The notes under the pieces are model-generated. The model was not told the DNA's origin. It saw nothing but the letters and a program-made list of their open reading frames with translations, and did no database searches. The translations under genes and the position numbers were made by a program. This document shows, in pieces, positions 29,901-33,016 of a stretch of 33,016 bases of DNA. Every line of letters begins with the position of its first letter. Positions within the stretch are counted from its first letter, which is position 1. Source of the DNA: Candidatus Methanosuratincola sp. (GTDB lineage Archaea; Thermoproteota; Methanomethylicia; Methanomethylicales; Methanomethylicaceae); contig JBBFLR010000012.1 in assembly GCA_037478935.1 (NCBI GenBank), positions 1-33,016 on the forward strand, given 5' to 3'.

Positions 29901-31514
29901 ATGTCGTGGTGGGAAGAGTATCGCGGTTACCTTAACAGGAGCCAGTATTCGCTACAACTCCTCAGCTCCAGCCTATCACCTTCAAGAAGGATCCCGGAGC
30001 CAGAGAACGTCTCCGTGACAAAACTGAACTACCAGCTCTATCCCTTCCAGGAGAGGGTGCTCGAGAGGATTCAAAGCGGGACGCTTGTGGTTGGACTTCC
30101 AACGGGCCTTGGAAAGACTTATCTCGCAGGGGCATACCTGCATCGGGAGACCGCGGGGAGGCCTTCGAGGATACTCTTCCTCACCCCATCTGTTCCTCTT
30201 GGGGTTCAGCAGACGCTGTTCGCCAGGCGCCAGCTGAACTTGGAGAATGCATTTTTTGTCTCAGGTAGCATCTCCCCCGAGAGGAGGCGAGAGCTGGGAG
30301 TTTGGAACGCAGGATTCGTTGTAACGACGCCCCAGACTTTTTACAACGACTTCCTGTCGGTTTACGAGGCGGAGATTAGAGAGGCGAAGAAGGGGGACGA
30401 CCCCGTAGGGCACCTCTCCAAAGCATTGAAGAGGGAAGGCTTTGTTTTCCCGTATGGAATTGTGATAGCGGATGAGTGCCACGGCTACATAGGCGAAACC
30501 GACGGCTACGCGGTACTGGTATCCGCGAAGGCATCAGGGGCAAGGATACTTGCGCTCAGCGCTACCCCGCAGCTCCATTCCCCGAAGAGGTTTGAGGAAT
30601 TGAGGAAGGTCTTTGACTCGATAGAATCAGTCTCCATAGAGGACCCTGTAATAAGGCAGCACATGCCGAGCAGAGAGATCTCGGTTTATAAAGTCCCCGC
30701 AAATGAAAAACTGATGGTCGTCTACAAGCAGCTCTACACCATCGCCAGGAGCCTCCAGGAAAGGATAGCGCAGTTGTATGGACCCGCGCATGCCAGGGGG
30801 TATTGCAGAAAGCACGGCCTCTGCATCTGCCTGATAGCACTTAGGATGATGAGGACAAGGATTGTTGAGGACGGCGCCAGTAGCGTCTCGAAGTACGGCA
30901 TCTGGAGAATGAAGGAACTCAGGGAACCTGTCAAGGAGTGCGGAGGGAGAAGCGTGCTTGATCTCTACAGGGAGCTGCTGCGGGTGCAGCCAAACCACAA
31001 GATCGCGGCTGCGATTCGGCTCCTTGATGCCGAAATGTTCAGGAAAGCCATTGTATTCGTGGAGTCTGTCGAAGCTGCCAAGGAGATAGGGTGCAGGTTG
31101 CAGAGGGAGAGGGGGGTAGAAGAGGTTGCCGTGCTCGTTGGAAAGGGAGGGATGAGCATGGAAGAGCAGGCATCCGCCCTCATGCACTTCAGAGAGAGAG
31201 CGGGCATTCTCGTGTGTACGAGCATCGGGGAGGAAGGGTTAGACATACCGAGTGCAGACATCGAGATATGGATTGACCCCCCGAGCAACCCGAAGAAGTG
31301 GATCCAGAGGTTCGGCAGGATCTTGAGGAGGTCCGAAGGGAAGGCTGTTGCGAAGACCTACGTCCTTGTTACGCCCGGTACGCATGAAAGGAATAAGTTC
31401 GTCGGAGTGATGAGAAAAGTCGAGAAGGTCTACGGGTTCACCCAGAAGGTGGTCGAGGCTGAGCTGCCGAAGAAGCTGCCAAAGGAGCAGAGCAGACTGA
31501 CGATGTTCCAATAG
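29901..31514 (+). CDS. Hef/FANCM-like superfamily 2 helicase without nuclease domain
   Basis: This 537-residue DNA helicase is related to the helicase half of archaeal Hef, which acts on stalled forks. Motifs in order are a Q-like LYPFQERVLERI, Walker A VGLPTGLGKTYLA, FLTPSVPLGVQQ, VVTTPQTFYND, DECH (VIADECHGYIGE, where Hef commonly has DEAH), LALSATPQ, VFVESVEAAKEI, CTSIGEEGLDIPSADI and IQRFGRILRRSEG. The insert between the RecA domains has a cysteine-histidine cluster (GYCRKHGLCICL) not expected in Hef. There is no ERCC4 nuclease or HhH domain. The end QSRLTMFQ resembles a PCNA-binding peptide. The ATG at 29901 follows GGTAGAGG. Confidence 0.88.
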   Translation: MSWWEEYRGYLNRSQYSLQLLSSSLSPSRRIPEPENVSVTKLNYQLYPFQERVLERIQSGTLVVGLPTGLGKTYLAGAYLHRETAGRPSRILFLTPSVPLGVQQTLFARRQLNLENAFFVSGSISPERRRELGVWNAGFVVTTPQTFYNDFLSVYEAEIREAKKGDDPVGHLSKALKREGFVFPYGIVIADECHGYIGETDGYAVLVSAKASGARILALSATPQLHSPKRFEELRKVFDSIESVSIEDPVIRQHMPSREISVYKVPANEKLMVVYKQLYTIARSLQERIAQLYGPAHARGYCRKHGLCICLIALRMMRTRIVEDGASSVSKYGIWRMKELREPVKECGGRSVLDLYRELLRVQPNHKIAAAIRLLDAEMFRKAIVFVESVEAAKEIGCRLQRERGVEEVAVLVGKGGMSMEEQASALMHFRERAGILVCTSIGEEGLDIPSADIEIWIDPPSNPKKWIQRFGRILRRSEGKAVAKTYVLVTPGTHERNKFVGVMRKVEKVYGFTQKVVEAELPKKLPKEQSRLTMFQ

Positions 31515-31605
31515 TCTGCCTTGCAGGTTACAGGCTGCCCGGAAAACTTCACGACGAGTAGGAGGGCAAGAAGATATATCCAGAGGAATGATAAAGGACA
31601 GATGG

Positions 31606-31615
31606 CAATATAATC
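31606..31615 (+). promoter_or_regulatory. TATA box of the thioredoxin/CcdA-like gene
   Basis: CAATATAATC is centred about 29 bases before the ATG at 31640. This supports a leaderless start there rather than the TTG at 31622. Confidence 0.5.
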
Positions 31616-31639
31616 CCCTTATTGAGGACTGACTCGACT

Positions 31640-32680
31640 ATGAAATGGACCATAGCCATAATCGCTATCGTAGCGATAATCGCAGTTTGCGTCTGTACTC
31701 CGACGGCGAGGGCGGAGCCTGCGAACGGAAGCGAAGTCCCGCAATGCATATACTTCTTCTACTCTAAGAACTGCTATACCTGCGTTGAAGCTAACAATTA
31801 CCTCAAGAGCCTGGAGACCAAGTACCCGCTTCTGGAAGTTGTCCGATTTGAGATCCAGAACAGGACGAACTACGATCTGCTTATCGAGTTCTACAGGTTC
31901 CACAACATAAGCACTTATAGATGGCCTGTCGTATTCATCGGAAACGAACTACTGGTCGGGAACAGCGAGATCCAGAGAGGACTCGAGCCCCTGCTTGCTA
32001 ACAAGACCGGCTGGATCTGTCCGTCCCCTAATTCCACGGTTCCGCCCTATCCTGAACCTGAAGGCATGAGCCCTCCCTTGTCGATAATAGCCGGGATGGC
32101 TTTCGCAGACTCGATGAACCCATGCGCAATATCTGTTCTACTGCTATTGGTGGTGGCAGTTGGAGCGTCAACTTCGGGGGTATGGAAGATAGGCGGGGCG
32201 TACATACTCGGCAACTTTGTCGCATACCTGGCGATTGGGTTTGGACTCTTCACGGTTCTACAGCAGTTCGAGATGCCCATGTACATCAACAAGATCATTG
32301 GCATAGCTGCGATCATAATAGGGGCATATTCGCTCTTCTCCAAAATCCCTGCCCAGAGCAGGCCGGTGATCAAGCGGCTCATAAACCAGTCGACGTCCGC
32401 ACCCCTAGCATTCCTTACAGGGGCGGCAATTTCCGCAATTGAGCTCCCGTGCACTGGAGGGCCTTACATTTTGACGCTCACACTTATGAGCCAGTACAGG
32501 CTCGAGCAGTCTGAAACGATCAGTTACCTGCTGTTCTACAATGCAATCTTCGTGATGCCCTTGATCGTAATAACCGTGCTTTACGGGGCGGCAATCGCGC
32601 CAAAGATACCAAAGAAGCAGATAAGGCTTGTCTCGGCTGTCCTCATGGTCTTGGTCGGGATAGCGTTGCTGTTCTTGTGA
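31640..32680 (+). CDS. Thioredoxin-like domain fused to CcdA/DsbD-type membrane domain
   Basis: This is a probable thiol-disulfide electron carrier across the membrane. The N-terminus MKWTIAIIAIVAIIAVCV is a signal peptide or anchor. Residues about 35-130 form a thioredoxin-like domain with the redox pair CYTC (FYSKNCYTCVEA) and a conserved-looking proline turn in YRWPVVFIG. From about 150 there are six hydrophobic segments typical of CcdA, with the membrane cysteines in DSMNPCAISVLLLL and AIELPCTGGPYIL. Electrons from cytosolic thioredoxin would reach the external domain; partner proteins are not in the window. The ATG at 31640 is preferred from the TATA distance. Confidence 0.88.
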   Translation: MKWTIAIIAIVAIIAVCVCTPTARAEPANGSEVPQCIYFFYSKNCYTCVEANNYLKSLETKYPLLEVVRFEIQNRTNYDLLIEFYRFHNISTYRWPVVFIGNELLVGNSEIQRGLEPLLANKTGWICPSPNSTVPPYPEPEGMSPPLSIIAGMAFADSMNPCAISVLLLLVVAVGASTSGVWKIGGAYILGNFVAYLAIGFGLFTVLQQFEMPMYINKIIGIAAIIIGAYSLFSKIPAQSRPVIKRLINQSTSAPLAFLTGAAISAIELPCTGGPYILTLTLMSQYRLEQSETISYLLFYNAIFVMPLIVITVLYGAAIAPKIPKKQIRLVSAVLMVLVGIALLFL

Positions 32681-32866
32681 TACTTTTCACAGCCCAATGC
32701 ACAAACTTATCTGGAAGATAACGTCTATAGAAGGATCGATCGCTCGCGTGTAATGAGCTCTCATTCTATGCCTTTGTAGGAATATCCCACACTTTTCCCT
32801 GAAAGTGCAGAATTCAATGCTCGTCTAATGCCAGGCCAATAATTTGATCAATTATGAACGTAAAGT
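32681..32866. other. Intergenic region with two dyads
   Basis: No gene is seen. AATGAG-CT-CTCATT (32752-32765) is an inverted repeat. ATGAAC/GTTCAT with a 5-base loop (32854-32870) overlaps the stop codon of the histidine kinase and may be its 3' hairpin. Confidence 0.4.
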
Positions 32867-33016
32867 TCATTTCAGAGGTAGCATAATCGTGAATGCCTTC
32901 TCCTTAGCCACCTCGCTCTCAACCCGAATCTCCCCGTCGTGAGCTTCCACAATCCGTTTGCATATTGCGAGTCCAAGGCCGGATCCGCCCGACTTGGTTG
33001 TGAATAACGGGTGAAG
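32867..33016 (-). CDS. Histidine kinase, C-terminal end (cut by the window edge)
   Basis: Reading the minus strand from the window end gives 49 residues and TGA. The stretch [20 protein letters not shown] contains the F box (PLFTTK) and G2 box (GSGLGLAI) of the HATPase_c domain, followed by [13 protein letters not shown] and a short end MLPLK. This is the ATP-binding end of a two-component sensor kinase. The sensor part, H box and any neighbouring response regulator lie outside the window. Confidence 0.9.
   Translation of the reverse strand, partial: LHPLFTTKSGGSGLGLAICKRIVEAHDGEIRVESEVAKEKAFTIMLPLK

Overview
The window comes from an archaeal chromosome. It carries MCM, GINS, Orc1/Cdc6, RFC small and large subunits, Hel308 and a Hef-like helicase. 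Promoters are TATA type, several genes look leaderless, TTG and GTG starts are common, and the three tRNA genes have bulge-helix-bulge introns. A GINS gene of the Gins23 domain order directly upstream of mcm, together with a tRNA intron outside the anticodon loop, points to the TACK/Thermoproteota side. Pyruvate-type ferredoxin oxidoreductase, a Ni-CODH homologue and molybdenum cofactor genes suggest an anaerobe. I cannot name the lineage from sequence alone.

Layout. 1-4150: an ABC-2 exporter pair (+), a CxxCxxCC metal-cluster protein (-), tRNA-Gly(TCC) and an exported membrane protein of unknown function (-). 4158-11547 (-): one compact block reading gins23, mcm, hel308, nicotinate phosphoribosyltransferase, enolase. 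It has gaps of a few bases and one clear promoter at the gins23 end. Its hel308 seems to start at ATT. 11670-12389 (-): a lone ECF-type S component. 12680-14866 (+): rfcS and rfcL. 14868-18717 (-): orc1/cdc6, a small winged-helix regulator, moaC, moaB and a fused mobB-moaA, joined by start/stop overlaps or very short gaps. 18807-21300 (-): corA, a THUMP protein and an AIR-synthase-like protein. 21422-25625 (+): a DUF362/ferredoxin protein, then (after a minus-strand tRNA-His with two introns) a four-gene 2-oxoacid:ferredoxin oxidoreductase operon. 25622-28667 (-): an M29-like aminopeptidase, an 80-bp pentanucleotide tandem repeat and a divergent CODH catalytic subunit. 28668-29900: two gene-poor stretches around tRNA-Glu(CTC). 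29901-32680 (+): a Hef-like helicase and a thioredoxin/CcdA-like membrane protein. The right edge cuts a histidine kinase (-).

How it fits together. Replication and fork-repair functions are concentrated here: origin recognition, helicase, GINS, clamp loader, and two repair helicases whose extreme C-termini look like PCNA-binding peptides. They share transcription units with cofactor and central metabolism genes (NAD salvage, enolase, molybdenum cofactor). The most unusual items are the CODH homologue that lacks a C-cluster cysteine and most of the histidine relay, the two-intron tRNA-His, the ATT start of hel308, the cdc6-moco operon and the pentanucleotide repeat in the CODH 3' untranslated region. 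I found no CRISPR array, insertion sequence, prophage or rRNA gene.
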